This document shows, piece by piece, positions 1 through 7,787 of a stretch of 56,910 nucleotides of DNA; the first letter of the stretch is position 1, and every line of letters starts with the position of its first letter. The position numbers were made by a program, and so were the translations under genes. The notes under the pieces are model-generated. The model ran no database searches, was not told the DNA's origin, and saw nothing but the letters and a program-made list of their open reading frames with translations. This stretch comes from Micrococcales bacterium (GTDB lineage Bacteria; Actinomycetota; Actinomycetes; Actinomycetales; Dermatophilaceae), in the NCBI GenBank assembly GCA_021287075.1, contig JAJTBD010000007.1, positions 93,498 to 150,407 of the forward strand. Direction: 5' to 3'.

Positions 1-419
1 AGATTGGGGTTGCGCCACGTGCGGTCGATATTGGCGGTGAGGGCGTCGAGCCACAGGATCGCGGCACCCTCGTCCTCGGGCGCGGGACGGCTGCCGTTGT
101 AGTCGAAGGCGCCCGGCAGGAAGTCGACGCCGAGGTTGGTGCCGAGGCTCGCGGTGAGCAGGTCCTGCACCTCCTCGTCCGCCTCGTATTTCGCGATCGA
201 CTCGGGCAGGTCCATGACGACCAGGTCCGGGGTGCGGATCCCCAGGCGACGGGCGAGACCGCCGACGAGGACCTCCGCCACGAGGACCTTCAGGCCCTGG
301 CCGGCGCCGCGGAACTTCATCACATAGGTGCCGTCGTCGCTGGCCTCGACGACACCGGGGAGGGAGCCGCCCTCTTTGAGCGGCACGACGAACCGGGTCG
401 CCTGGACGTGGGGGAGCAT
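1..419 (-). CDS. HipA-like kinase family protein (3'-truncated by window edge)
   Basis: Only the first 139 or so residues lie in the window; the C-terminus runs off the left edge. The reverse-strand reading starts MLPHVQATRFVVPLKEGG and continues with GTYVMKFRGAGQG and LVAEVLVGGLARRLGI. This resembles the N-lobe of the short actinobacterial HipA-like kinase family, where the Lys of YVMKF would be the nucleotide-binding lysine. The catalytic part is outside the window, so activity cannot be judged. The start is supported by a TACGCT box six bases upstream (leaderless pattern). It is transcribed divergently from the esterase at 484. Family name is from recognition of the N-terminal pattern; the substrate is unknown. 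Confidence 0.7.
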   Translation of the reverse strand, partial: MLPHVQATRFVVPLKEGGSLPGVVEASDDGTYVMKFRGAGQGLKVLVAEVLVGGLARRLGIRTPDLVVMDLPESIAKYEADEEVQDLLTASLGTNLGVDFLPGAFDYNGSRPAPEDEGAAILWLDALTANIDRTWRNPN

Positions 420-483
420 GCGCCCAGCGTAGGGGCAGGAGGGACATGGACCACACGGCATACCGTCAGTAGCATCGCGCCCC
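420..483. promoter_or_regulatory. Divergent promoter region, HipA-like kinase / esterase
   Basis: The minus-strand -10 candidate TACGCT lies at 431-426, six bases before the kinase ATG. The plus-strand candidate TAGCAT lies at 470-475, eight bases before the esterase ATG. A GGCATAC repeat site lies at 457-463. Both mRNAs would be nearly or completely leaderless. Inferred from position only. Confidence 0.45.
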
Positions 484-1527
484 ATGAGGATCACCCCCCA
501 GATGCGCGCCCTGCGCGGCGCCGTCCGTGCCGCCGGCCGCCTGCCCGCCCCGGTCATCCGCCGGCTTGCAGGAGAGCCCGTCGAGGTCGAGGGGCAGCGG
601 CTCGAGCCCGAGGTGCAGCTCGCGCTGCGCGCGCTCAACGCGGGAGGGGAGACCTTCGAGGCCAAGCCTGTCGCAGACGGCCGGGCCGAACTCGACTCGG
701 AAGCATGGGTTTTCGGATATGACACACCGCTCGAGGTCGTGCAGGACCTGGCGATCCCATCCGACGCGGGGCTGATCCCGGGGCGGCTCTACCGGCGCTC
801 CGCCGCGGGCGCGACCCCCGGGGCCCTCGTCTATCTGCACGGCGGCGGCTGGGTGCTCGGCGGGCTCGGCTCCGCCGACTCGGTATGCCGTCGGCTCGCC
901 GCGCTGACCGGCCTCGCCGTCGTCTCGGTGGACTACCGGCTCGCGCCGGAGCACCCGTTCCCGGCAGGCGTGGAGGACTGCCTCGCGGCATACCGCTGGG
1001 TGCGCGACAACGCGGCGGCGTTCGGCACGACCGGTGACCGGGTGGCCGTCGGAGGCGAGAGCGCCGGCGGCAACCTCACCCTGGTGGTGGCCCAGCAGAC
1101 AGCGGGGGAGCAGGGGCCACGCGTGGTGATGCCCGTCTTCCCCGTCACCGACCTGTCGACCCGGCACCGCTCCTATGAGCTCTTCGGCACGGGCTTCTTC
1201 CTCACCGCAGCCCAGATGGACTGGTACCAGGAGCGCTATCTGGCCGACCCCGCCCAGGCCAGCGACCCGCGGGTGTCGCCCCTGCTTGCCGACTCCCTGT
1301 CGGGCCACCCGCCGACGGTCATGGTGGTGGCGGGCTTCGACCCCCTGCGGGACGAGGCCCTCGCCTATGCCGACCGTCTGGACGAGGCCGGGATCCCTTG
1401 TCGCAGAGTCGTCTTCGACGGTGCGATCCATGCGTTCATCGACGCCCTGGGCTTCGGGCGCTATCCGTCCACGGCGGTGGCACGCATGGCCGACGAGCTC
1501 ATGCGCCACTTCGCGCCGGTGGCCTAG
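484..1527 (+). CDS. Alpha/beta hydrolase, HSL-type esterase/lipase
   Basis: A 347-residue cytoplasmic carboxylester hydrolase of the hormone-sensitive-lipase family. The oxyanion-hole motif YLHGGGW is near residue 115, the nucleophile elbow GESAGGN near 192-198, the acid in GFDPLRDEA near 285, and the catalytic His in GAIHAF near 315. The substrate cannot be told from sequence; members cleave short acyl esters. The gene stops inside the convergent methyltransferase gene, overlapping it by four bases. A second HSL-type esterase lies at 38.1 kb. The codon pair GTA TGC near 883 falls in a copy of the window-wide GTATGCC word. Confidence 0.88.
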   Translation: MRITPQMRALRGAVRAAGRLPAPVIRRLAGEPVEVEGQRLEPEVQLALRALNAGGETFEAKPVADGRAELDSEAWVFGYDTPLEVVQDLAIPSDAGLIPGRLYRRSAAGATPGALVYLHGGGWVLGGLGSADSVCRRLAALTGLAVVSVDYRLAPEHPFPAGVEDCLAAYRWVRDNAAAFGTTGDRVAVGGESAGGNLTLVVAQQTAGEQGPRVVMPVFPVTDLSTRHRSYELFGTGFFLTAAQMDWYQERYLADPAQASDPRVSPLLADSLSGHPPTVMVVAGFDPLRDEALAYADRLDEAGIPCRRVVFDGAIHAFIDALGFGRYPSTAVARMADELMRHFAPVA

Positions 1528-2432
1528 TCGGCGGCGAGTGCGTCGGCCATGCCCCGGATGTCTGCCGGGGTGACGCGGCAGCAGCCGCCGAGGAGGCGGG
1601 CGCCGTGGGAGACCCACTCGGCCGCAGCGGCGCCGGAGAACTGCGAGCTGCCGGTCCAGCCCCGGGCCTCCGCGTCCCAGCCCTCGCCCGAGTTGGGATA
1701 GACGACCGCGGGCAGGCCCGTTGCCCGGACCGCGATATCGACCATGGCGGTGGCGTCGGCGGCGGGCACACAGTTGACGCCCACGGCGACCACCTCCGGG
1801 ACCGTCGCGGCCGCGGCATACACCTCGTCCAGAGGCTCGCCGAGGCGCGTCGTGGCGCCCTCGGCCGAGAGCGAGAGCCAGGTCGGGATGCCGGTGCCCG
1901 CCACCAGGGCGAGCAGGGCGCGGGCCTCGGCGGTGTTGGGGATCGTCTCGAGCGCAAGCAGGTCGGGGCCGGTCGCCACGATCGCGGCCAGCCGCCGCTC
2001 GTGCCAGGCCCGCAGCCCGTCCTCGTCGAGGTCATAGCGGCCGGTGTACTCGGAGCCGTCGGCCAGCGCCGCGCCGTAGGGGCCCACGGAGGCCGCGACC
2101 CACGCCTGGCGTCCGGCGGCCCGGGCTTCCTGCGCAGCGGCGCGGGCCAGGGCGGTGCTTCGGCGGATCGCCTCGTCGGCGTCCGCCTCCGTCATCCCGG
2201 CGCGCACGAAGCCGTCGTAGGAGACCTGATAGCTGGCCGTGGTGGCGACCTCCGCACCGGCCGCGAAGAAGTCGGCGTGGGCCGCCTGGACCTCCTCCGG
2301 CTGCTCGAGCAGGAGCCGCGCGGACCACAGCGACGAGCTCAGGTCGTGGCCGCGGGCCTCCAGCTGCGTTGCCAGACCGCCGTCGAGGACGACGGGTCGG
2401 TGGGTGAGGGTCTCGGTGATGGTCTCGGGCAC
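1524..2432 (-). CDS. mmuM: Homocysteine S-methyltransferase
   Basis: Transfers a methyl group from S-methylmethionine (or AdoMet) to homocysteine, making methionine in the cytoplasm. About 302 residues, the usual size. The zinc-binding cysteines are visible as VGVNC in the middle and the GGCC pair (LLGGCCRVTP) near the C-terminus; the N-terminal VLDGGLATQLE is typical of the Hcy-binding domain. GTG at 2432 is chosen as start because the family begins just before VLDGGLAT; an in-frame ATG at 2489 would add 19 unconserved residues. It complements the cobalamin-dependent MetH at 20.5 kb. Confidence 0.87.
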   Translation of the reverse strand: MPETITETLTHRPVVLDGGLATQLEARGHDLSSSLWSARLLLEQPEEVQAAHADFFAAGAEVATTASYQVSYDGFVRAGMTEADADEAIRRSTALARAAAQEARAAGRQAWVAASVGPYGAALADGSEYTGRYDLDEDGLRAWHERRLAAIVATGPDLLALETIPNTAEARALLALVAGTGIPTWLSLSAEGATTRLGEPLDEVYAAAATVPEVVAVGVNCVPAADATAMVDIAVRATGLPAVVYPNSGEGWDAEARGWTGSSQFSGAAAAEWVSHGARLLGGCCRVTPADIRGMADALAAD

Positions 2433-2537
2433 GCCTCCAGTGTCGGTGATCGGCCTGTCTCGCGGGCCCGCGGCCGGGTCGTGACACACGCTGGGCCGTG
2501 CGGGGCCTCCGTTTCGTGGTTTGGGCCGACTGCGTGC

Positions 2538-2543
2538 TAATGT
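2538..2543 (+). promoter_or_regulatory. Possible -10 box for tRNA-Leu
   Basis: TAATGT lies about 46 bases before the tRNA 5' end in an otherwise GC-rich gap. No clear -35 is seen. Weak, position-based call. Confidence 0.3.
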
Positions 2544-2588
2544 TCACGGTCGCAGCAGGGACGAGAAATCGCCCCGGTTGCACACCCT

Positions 2589-2673
2589 GTCCGGGTGGCG
2601 GAATGGCAGACGCGCTAGCTTGAGGTGCTAGTGCCCTTTATCGGGCGTGGGGGTTCAAGTCCCCCTCCGGACA
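2589..2673 (+). tRNA. tRNA-Leu (anticodon GAG)
   Basis: An 85-nt class II tRNA. The acceptor stem GTCCGGG (2589-2595) pairs with TCCGGAC (2666-2672) using one G-U pair. The anticodon stem CTAGC/GCTAG (2615-2619/2627-2631) encloses TTGAGGT with anticodon GAG at 2622-2624. A long variable arm follows, then the T arm GGGGG-TTCAAGT-CCCCC. CCA is not encoded. It reads CUC and CUU leucine codons. Confidence 0.96.
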
Positions 2674-2738
2674 CAGCGTGGGCCTCGGTCGGCAGACCGG
2701 GGCCCTTCTGCATGTCCGGGTCTGGCAGGGTGACGGGC

Positions 2739-3484
2739 ATGTCGACATCCGACGAGGCCGCCCGCTCCTTCGGGGGCGCCGCCGAGGTCTATGAGTCCGG
2801 CCGGCCGGGCTATCCGCGCGAGGCCGTCCGGTGGCTGTTGGCACCTGTGGGCGGGACCGCGACCACGCCCCAGGTCGCCGATGTCGCGGCGGGCACGGGC
2901 AAGCTCACCGACGGACTGCTCCGTGAGGGCTGCCAGGTCGTGGCGATCGACCCCGACCCCCGGATGCTCGAGGTCCTGTCCGCACGGGTGCCCGAGGTCG
3001 AGACCCGCGTCGGGCGGGGCGAGGAGCTGACGCTCGACGACCGCAGCGTCGACCTGGTGACTCTCGGGCAGGCGTGGCACTGGGTCGACGTCGAGGCGGC
3101 CTCGGTCGAGGTCGGCCGTGTGCTGCGGCCGGGTGGCGCGCTTGGCCTCGTCTGGAACCTGCGTGACCCCGCGAGCGAGTGGGTGCGTGAGCTGGAGGCC
3201 TCATGCCGGAGGGCAATGCCGTCAGGACGCTCCGCGACGGTCCGGCGGTCGGAGCACAGTTCGCCGAGGGGGAGCAGGCGACCTGGGAATGGACACGGCC
3301 CATCACCCGTGACGGGCTGGTCCCGATGATGCGTTCCCGCAGCTTCTACATCACCTCCGGACCGGGCGACCGCCTCCAATACGACCGTGCACTCGAGGCC
3401 CTGCTCGATCGTCTCGGCCTCGACGGCGGGCAGACGGTCGACCTGCCCTATGTCACCCGGGCCTTCCGGTACAAGGTCGACTGA
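2739..3484 (+). pseudogene. Class I SAM-dependent methyltransferase, frameshifted
   Basis: The first frame begins MSTSDEAARSF and carries the AdoMet-binding region (VADVAAGTGKLT near residue 50, VVAIDPDPRM near 70, then LGQAWHWVD). It runs to about 3203, after which the homologous reading continues one frame over (MPEGNAVRTLRDG to VDLPYVTRAFRY), ending at 3484. Read together they give one methyltransferase of about 248 residues with the typical TRPITRD and VTRAFR C-terminal features. In the first frame alone translation would run out of homology and stop at 3329. One base appears to be missing near 3201-3204. This may be a real inactivating indel or a sequencing error; no homopolymer is present. 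Confidence 0.75.
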
Positions 3485-3503
3485 GGGCGACGGCAGGCCG
3501 GCC

Positions 3504-4172
3504 TCAGCTCCTGCGGGGCCTGTCGAACTGACCGTCCACGATGCCCTGGAGGATCGGGCCAAAGATGCGCTCCACCTCGTCGGGGCGCAGCGTGGCGGCC
3601 GGCTCCATCCGGGCGATATAGCGCGTCATGACCAGGCCGCCCATGAGGGTCTGGAACATCGCGACCCGCTCCCTGGCGCGGTCCGGGGGCAGCCCCACCT
3701 CGTGGGTCGCGGCCTCGACCACCTCGCGGCCGAAGACGGTCGCGATGGCCGGGATCAGGTCGGGGCGCTGCCGGATCGCCGTCAGGAAGGTCTCGCCGAT
3801 CGGGCTCTCCCACAACGCGATCGCCCGGCGGATCGTGCGCCACCCGATGTCGGCGCGCCCACCGCGGACGATGGTGCGGAGGAGCTGGCGTGGGTCATAG
3901 CCCACCCGCGCCACGGCGAGGAGCAGTCGCACCTTGCCGCCGAAATAGTGGTGCACCAGCGCCGGGTCGACCCCGGCGTCACGCGCCACGCCCCGGATGC
4001 TCGTCGCCTCGAATCCGCTCTCCGCAAAGCTCTTCCGGGCCGCCCGCAGGATCTCGCCGCGGGTGTCGGGCGCCCCAGGTCGGCGGCCGCGCGACCGCCG
4101 CGGCGAGCCGGCCTGCTCGGCCGGTGCCGCTCCGTCGATCGTCGGGTCGCCACCACTGGGGCTGTCGGTCAT
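3504..4172 (-). CDS. TetR/AcrR family transcriptional regulator
   Basis: About 222 residues. After a 45-residue Pro/Ser/Arg-rich leader comes the TetR DNA-binding domain: RGEILRAARKSFAESGFEATSIRGVARDAGVDPALVHHYFGGK split over helices 1-4, with the recognition helix around ALVHHYF. The C-terminal half would bind a ligand. The ATG at 4172 overlaps the stop of the upstream permease (ATGA), so this is the third gene of an exporter operon and probably controls it. The ligand is unknown. Confidence 0.88.
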   Translation of the reverse strand: MTDSPSGGDPTIDGAAPAEQAGSPRRSRGRRPGAPDTRGEILRAARKSFAESGFEATSIRGVARDAGVDPALVHHYFGGKVRLLLAVARVGYDPRQLLRTIVRGGRADIGWRTIRRAIALWESPIGETFLTAIRQRPDLIPAIATVFGREVVEAATHEVGLPPDRARERVAMFQTLMGGLVMTRYIARMEPAATLRPDEVERIFGPILQGIVDGQFDRPRRS

Positions 4173-4906
4173 GGGGTCCGCCGCTTCAGCGTCGCCGAGG
4201 CCAGGAGCAGCAGGCCGACGACACACGCCGCCGCGATGCCGATGCTCTTCCAGTAGAGCGAGGTCGGCTCCTCGTTGGTGAACAGCTCCTCCATGGCCTG
4301 CACGGCATAGGTGATCGGCAGGTAGTCCGAGATCGTCTTGAGCCAGCCGGCCATCTGCTCGCGCGGCCCGAACAGCCCGGAGAGGATCTCCTGGGGGATG
4401 ATCATCGCCGGGAAGAACTGGACCGCCTGGAACTCCGAGGTCGAGACGGCCGAGGCGAGCAGCCCGAAGGCGACCCCGAGCAGCGATCCGACGATGGCGG
4501 CGAGGATGACCAGCCCGGGAGGGCCTGCGATCTGGGTGTCGAGCACCCAGTAGCAGAACGCGCTCAGGATCAGGCCCTGCATGGTCGCGAGCAGCCCGAA
4601 CGCGAGCCCGTAGCCGAAGAGGATGTCGGACTTGGCCACCGGTGTGGTCATCAGCCGCTCGAGTGTCCCCGAGATCCGCTCGCGCACCATCGCGATGGCG
4701 GTGAGCAGGAACATGATGATGATCGGGAAGATCACGAGCATGTCGAGGGCGAGCTTGGACACCAGCGGTTCGCGCTTGTCGAAGAGGTAGTAGAGCAAGG
4801 TGATCACGACCATCGGCACCACCGTGATGATCCCGAGCGTCCGTGGGTCATGCCGGATCTGGCGCAGGATCCGCCCGGCGACCGCGAGCGTGATGCGGGG
4901 GTTCAC
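4169..4906 (-). CDS. ABC-2 type transporter permease
   Basis: A membrane protein of about 245 residues with roughly six hydrophobic segments. It begins VNPRITLAVAGRILRQIRHD, the usual cytoplasmic start of ABC-2 permeases, followed by TLGIITVVPMVVITLLYYLF. The RERISGTLERLMTTPV loop is typical of the family. GTG at 4906 overlaps the stop of the ATPase gene by four bases (GTGA), and its own stop overlaps the TetR start. It forms the membrane part of an exporter with the preceding ATPase; the substrate is unknown, often drugs or polyketides in this family. Confidence 0.88.
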   Translation of the reverse strand: MNPRITLAVAGRILRQIRHDPRTLGIITVVPMVVITLLYYLFDKREPLVSKLALDMLVIFPIIIMFLLTAIAMVRERISGTLERLMTTPVAKSDILFGYGLAFGLLATMQGLILSAFCYWVLDTQIAGPPGLVILAAIVGSLLGVAFGLLASAVSTSEFQAVQFFPAMIIPQEILSGLFGPREQMAGWLKTISDYLPITYAVQAMEELFTNEEPTSLYWKSIGIAAACVVGLLLLASATLKRRTP

Positions 4907-5643
4907 GACGCGCTCCTGGCCTGCCGTGGGCCGGACGCCCGGACCAGCTGGAGGAATGCCGCGTCGAGGTCGCCTGCGCCTGTGGCCGCCAGCACGCCGG
5001 CGGGGGTGTCGTGGGCCAGCAGCGAGCCCTCGCGGATGAGGAGCAGGTCGTCGCAGCGCCCCGCCTCGTCCATGACATGGGAGGAGACCAGCACCGTGGT
5101 GCCCGCCTTGGCCCGGGCCCGGAAGTCGTCCCACAGCTCGTCGCGCAGCAGCGGGTCCTGGCCGACCGTCGGCTCGTCGAGCACCAGCACCTCGGGATCC
5201 CCGACCAGGGCGCACGCGAGGGAGACCCGTGAGAGCTGTCCGCCGCTGACACTGCCGGCGAGCTGACCGCGGGCGCCGCCGAGCCCGACCTGCTCGATGA
5301 CCTCATCGGCCCGCCGCGGCGAGGCACCCACGAGGCGGGCGAAGAAGCGCACGTTCTCCGCCACGGTGATGTCGCTGTAGACGCTCGCGGCCTGGGTCAT
5401 GTAGGCGACCCGGCGGCGCAGCGATGCCGAGCCGGCCGGCTCGCCCAGGACCCGGACGGAGCCGGACCTGACCCGCTGCACGCCGACGATGGCGCGCATG
5501 AGCGTGGTCTTGCCGGAGCCGGACGGCCCGAGCAGGCCAGTGACGCGGCCACGGGGCATCTCGCAGGAGAAGTCCTCGAGCACCCGGTTGTGCCCGCGCT
5601 GGACGGTCAGCCGCTCCACGACGACTGCTGGTGTGTCGGTCAT
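4903..5643 (-). CDS. ABC transporter ATP-binding protein
   Basis: About 246 residues from the ATG at 5643 (MTDTPAVVVERL). Walker A GPSGSGKT is near residue 40, the signature SVSGGQLSR near 135, Walker B VLVLDEP near 155, and the switch His in LVSSHVMDE near 190. It energises the ABC-2 permease encoded immediately downstream with a four-base overlap. First gene of the three-gene operon ending with a TetR regulator. A longer upstream reading to 5739 lacks homology and was rejected. Confidence 0.92.
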   Translation of the reverse strand: MTDTPAVVVERLTVQRGHNRVLEDFSCEMPRGRVTGLLGPSGSGKTTLMRAIVGVQRVRSGSVRVLGEPAGSASLRRRVAYMTQAASVYSDITVAENVRFFARLVGASPRRADEVIEQVGLGGARGQLAGSVSGGQLSRVSLACALVGDPEVLVLDEPTVGQDPLLRDELWDDFRARAKAGTTVLVSSHVMDEAGRCDDLLLIREGSLLAHDTPAGVLAATGAGDLDAAFLQLVRASGPRQARSAS

Positions 5644-5840
5644 GGTGCCAGCGTGCTCCGGCCCCACGCCCCCGGCAAGCAGATGCGGAATTCCGTCCCG
5701 CTCTTCCCCCGTGCGGGGCCGCGCCCAACGAGGGGGCAAACGCCTTGCCCGTGATGAATTGGCCCGCGCAACAGCGACGTGGAGCCAGGCCGCGCGGACC
5801 GGGCAGCCGGGGCGGCATACCGGATGAGAGGCTGGGGCGC
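5644..5840. promoter_or_regulatory. Divergent intergenic region, exporter operon / M20 peptidase
   Basis: A 197-base spacer that must hold promoters for both flanking genes. The only feature seen clearly is one GGCATAC repeat site at 5814-5820. GAGGCT seven bases before the peptidase ATG could be a weak -10. No obvious operator palindrome was seen. Confidence 0.3.
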
Positions 5841-7163
5841 ATGCAGACCACCAGCCCCGCCGACGAGGTCGTCCAGCTCACCCAGGAGCTCATCCGCATC
5901 GACTCCAGCAACTATGGCGACGGCAGCGGGCCCGGTGAGCGGGCAGCAGCGGACTATGTCATGGAGCGCCTGCGTGAGGTCGGTCTGGAGCCGGAGGTCC
6001 ATGAGAGCGACCCGGGCCGGGCGAGCGTCGTCGTGCGCATCCCCGGCACTGACCGTGAGCGCGGCGCCCTGTGCATCCACGGCCACCTCGACGTGGTGCC
6101 CGCGGAGGCGTCCGACTGGAGCGTCGACCCCCTCTCCGGTGAGCTGCGGGACGGCTGCGTCTGGGGGAGGGGCGCGGTCGACATGAAGGGGATGGACGCG
6201 ATGATCCTGGCCAACGTGCGCCACCTCGTGCGCTCTGGCGAGCAGCCGCCCCGCGACCTCGTGATCGCCTTCTTCGCCGACGAGGAGGCCGGGGGAGTCA
6301 AGGGCGCCGCCCATCTCGTCGAGCACCACCCCGAGCTCTTCGACGGCGTCACCGAGGCCATCAGCGAGGTCGGCGGCTACAGCATCACCGTCCCGGCCCG
6401 CGACAGCGGCGCGGACCAGCGCGTCTATCTGCTCCAGACAGCGGAGAAGGGCATCCTCTGGCTGCGCCTGACCGCCACCGGCCGGGCCGGCCACGGCTCG
6501 GTCCCCAATGACGACAACGCTGTTGGCCATCTCGCCGATGCGATCTCGCGCATCGCCGCCCACAAGTGGCCGCGCGAGTACATCGCGTCCGTCCGGGAGC
6601 TGCTCGATGGCCTGAGCGCCACCACTGGCATCGCCTACAACGACGAGGACCCCGAGCGGCTGCTCGAACTCCTCGGCGGCGCAGAGGGATTCGTGCGGGC
6701 CACCCTCCAGGACACCGCCAACGTCACGATGGCGCAGGCCGGCTACAAGCACAATGTGATCCCGCAGACCGCCACCGGCCGCATCGACTGCCGCTTCCTC
6801 CCCGGCCACGGCGAGGAGCTGCTCCAGACCATCCGCGAGCTCGCCGGCGACCGGGTCGAGGTCTCCATCGACCACGAGGCCATCGCCCTCGAGGCCGACT
6901 TCGCCGGGGAGCTCGTCGATGCGATGCGGGCAGCGATCGAGGCCGAGGACCCCGGTGCGCAGGTCCTGCCCTACTGCCTCTCCGGTGGCACCGACAACAA
7001 GAGCCTGAAGGCCCTGGGCATCACCGGATACGGCTTCGCCCCGCTGCGGCTGCCTGCGGACCTCGACTTCGGCGGGATGTTCCACGGCGTCGACGAGCGG
7101 GTCCCCACCGACGCCCTTGAGTTCGGCGCCCGGGTGCTCCAGCGGCTCATCGCCACCTGCTGA
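5841..7163 (+). CDS. M20 family zinc metallopeptidase / deacylase
   Basis: A cytoplasmic hydrolase of the ArgE/DapE/CPG2 type, 440 residues from ATG at 5841. Metal and catalytic motifs are present: GHLDVVPA near residue 78, WGRGAVDMKGM near 112, ADEEAGG near 147, and the dimerisation-domain GRAGHGSVP near 215. The C-terminal LSGGTDNKSL and GGMFHGVDERVP supply the last zinc ligand region. Such enzymes cleave dipeptides or N-acyl amino acids; the substrate here is not determined. A hairpin made of two GTATGCC repeats follows seven bases after the stop. Confidence 0.9.
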   Translation: MQTTSPADEVVQLTQELIRIDSSNYGDGSGPGERAAADYVMERLREVGLEPEVHESDPGRASVVVRIPGTDRERGALCIHGHLDVVPAEASDWSVDPLSGELRDGCVWGRGAVDMKGMDAMILANVRHLVRSGEQPPRDLVIAFFADEEAGGVKGAAHLVEHHPELFDGVTEAISEVGGYSITVPARDSGADQRVYLLQTAEKGILWLRLTATGRAGHGSVPNDDNAVGHLADAISRIAAHKWPREYIASVRELLDGLSATTGIAYNDEDPERLLELLGGAEGFVRATLQDTANVTMAQAGYKHNVIPQTATGRIDCRFLPGHGEELLQTIRELAGDRVEVSIDHEAIALEADFAGELVDAMRAAIEAEDPGAQVLPYCLSGGTDNKSLKALGITGYGFAPLRLPADLDFGGMFHGVDERVPTDALEFGARVLQRLIATC

Positions 7164-7169
7164 GCAGGG

Positions 7170-7199
7170 GTATGCCGCCTGGCCGGCCCTGCGGCATAC
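7170..7199. terminator. Terminator-like hairpin built from an inverted pair of GTATGCCGC
   Basis: GTATGCCGC at 7170-7178 faces GCGGCATAC at 7191-7199 with a 12-base loop that itself contains GGCCGGCC. It lies between convergent genes. No U-tract follows, as is common in high-GC genomes. Same word as the hairpins at 19.6 and 29.4 kb. Confidence 0.6.
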
Positions 7200-7217
7200 G
7201 CAGGGTGAGCGGGGGGC

Positions 7218-7403
7218 CTAGGACGCGCGAGGGGCGCGGATGATGCGGCGACGCAGCCACGAGGTGCGGGCGCCACCCATGTAGACGACCGTGCGGTAGA
7301 GCTCCCAGCGGCCGTACTCGGCATGCTCGGTCAGGGCCGCACGGATATCGGCCCGGCTGCTGTCGCGCCCGAATCGCACGACGCGGTACTCGTACTCCAC
7401 CAT
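7218..7403 (-). CDS. Small conserved actinobacterial protein (DUF5703-like)
   Basis: A basic, soluble protein of 61 residues beginning MVEYEYRVVRF, with a conserved-looking centre ALTEHAEYGRWELYR and a basic tail WLRRRIIRAPR. The pattern matches the short DUF5703 actinobacterial family as I recall it; function unknown. Start chosen at the last ATG before the conserved MVEYEYR; GGGAGG lies three to eight bases upstream. It is divergent from the acidic protein gene at 7443, with 39 bases between them. Confidence 0.7.
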   Translation of the reverse strand: MVEYEYRVVRFGRDSSRADIRAALTEHAEYGRWELYRTVVYMGGARTSWLRRRIIRAPRAS

Positions 7404-7430
7404 CGCCTCCCATTCTGACCCACGACAGGC

Positions 7431-7436
7431 TACGGT
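7431..7436 (+). promoter_or_regulatory. -10 box TACGGT, leaderless start of acidic protein gene
   Basis: TACGGT ends six bases before the ATG at 7443, so transcription should begin at or next to the start codon. Confidence 0.5.
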
Positions 7437-7442
7437 CGTGCC

Positions 7443-7769
7443 ATGACTGGTGTTGACCCGCGCGCCGCGCTCGAGAAGCTTGTGATGGCACTGGAGCGGC
7501 ATCTGGAGGCATCGGCCTCCAGGCGCGGTGATGACGACCCGACCGTGGTCGCCGCCTACGAGGATGTCGCAGACGCCTTCGAGACCTACGACGAGACGCT
7601 CCTCCAGGCCTATGGCGAGATGACGCCACTCGAGGTCTACTCCGGTGACGGCGAGGACCCTGACGACCTCGATGACCTCGACGACGAGGACGACGAGCTC
7701 TATGCCGGGCTCGACGACGAGGACTATGACGACGATGGCGAGGACGACGACGAGCCCGAGGGCCCCTAG
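7443..7769 (+). CDS. Acidic-tailed conserved actinobacterial protein
   Basis: 108 residues. The first 65 form a helical-looking domain (ALEKLVMALERHLEA, DDPTVVAAYEDVADAFETYDETLLQAYG). The last 43 are almost only Asp, Glu and Gly. Related proteins are sometimes labelled primosomal protein in databases, but nothing visible supports a role in replication. The strongly acidic tail suggests binding to a basic partner or mimicry of nucleic acid; this is inference. Short upstream region with a leaderless-type -10. Confidence 0.75.
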   Translation: MTGVDPRAALEKLVMALERHLEASASRRGDDDPTVVAAYEDVADAFETYDETLLQAYGEMTPLEVYSGDGEDPDDLDDLDDEDDELYAGLDDEDYDDDGEDDDEPEGP

Positions 7770-7787
7770 CCCCCGCAGAGGCCGCTG

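Noticed and set aside
1524..2489. ATG at 2489 as start of the homocysteine methyltransferase
   Set aside because: It adds 19 residues outside the family pattern; GTG at 2432 lies just before the conserved domain.
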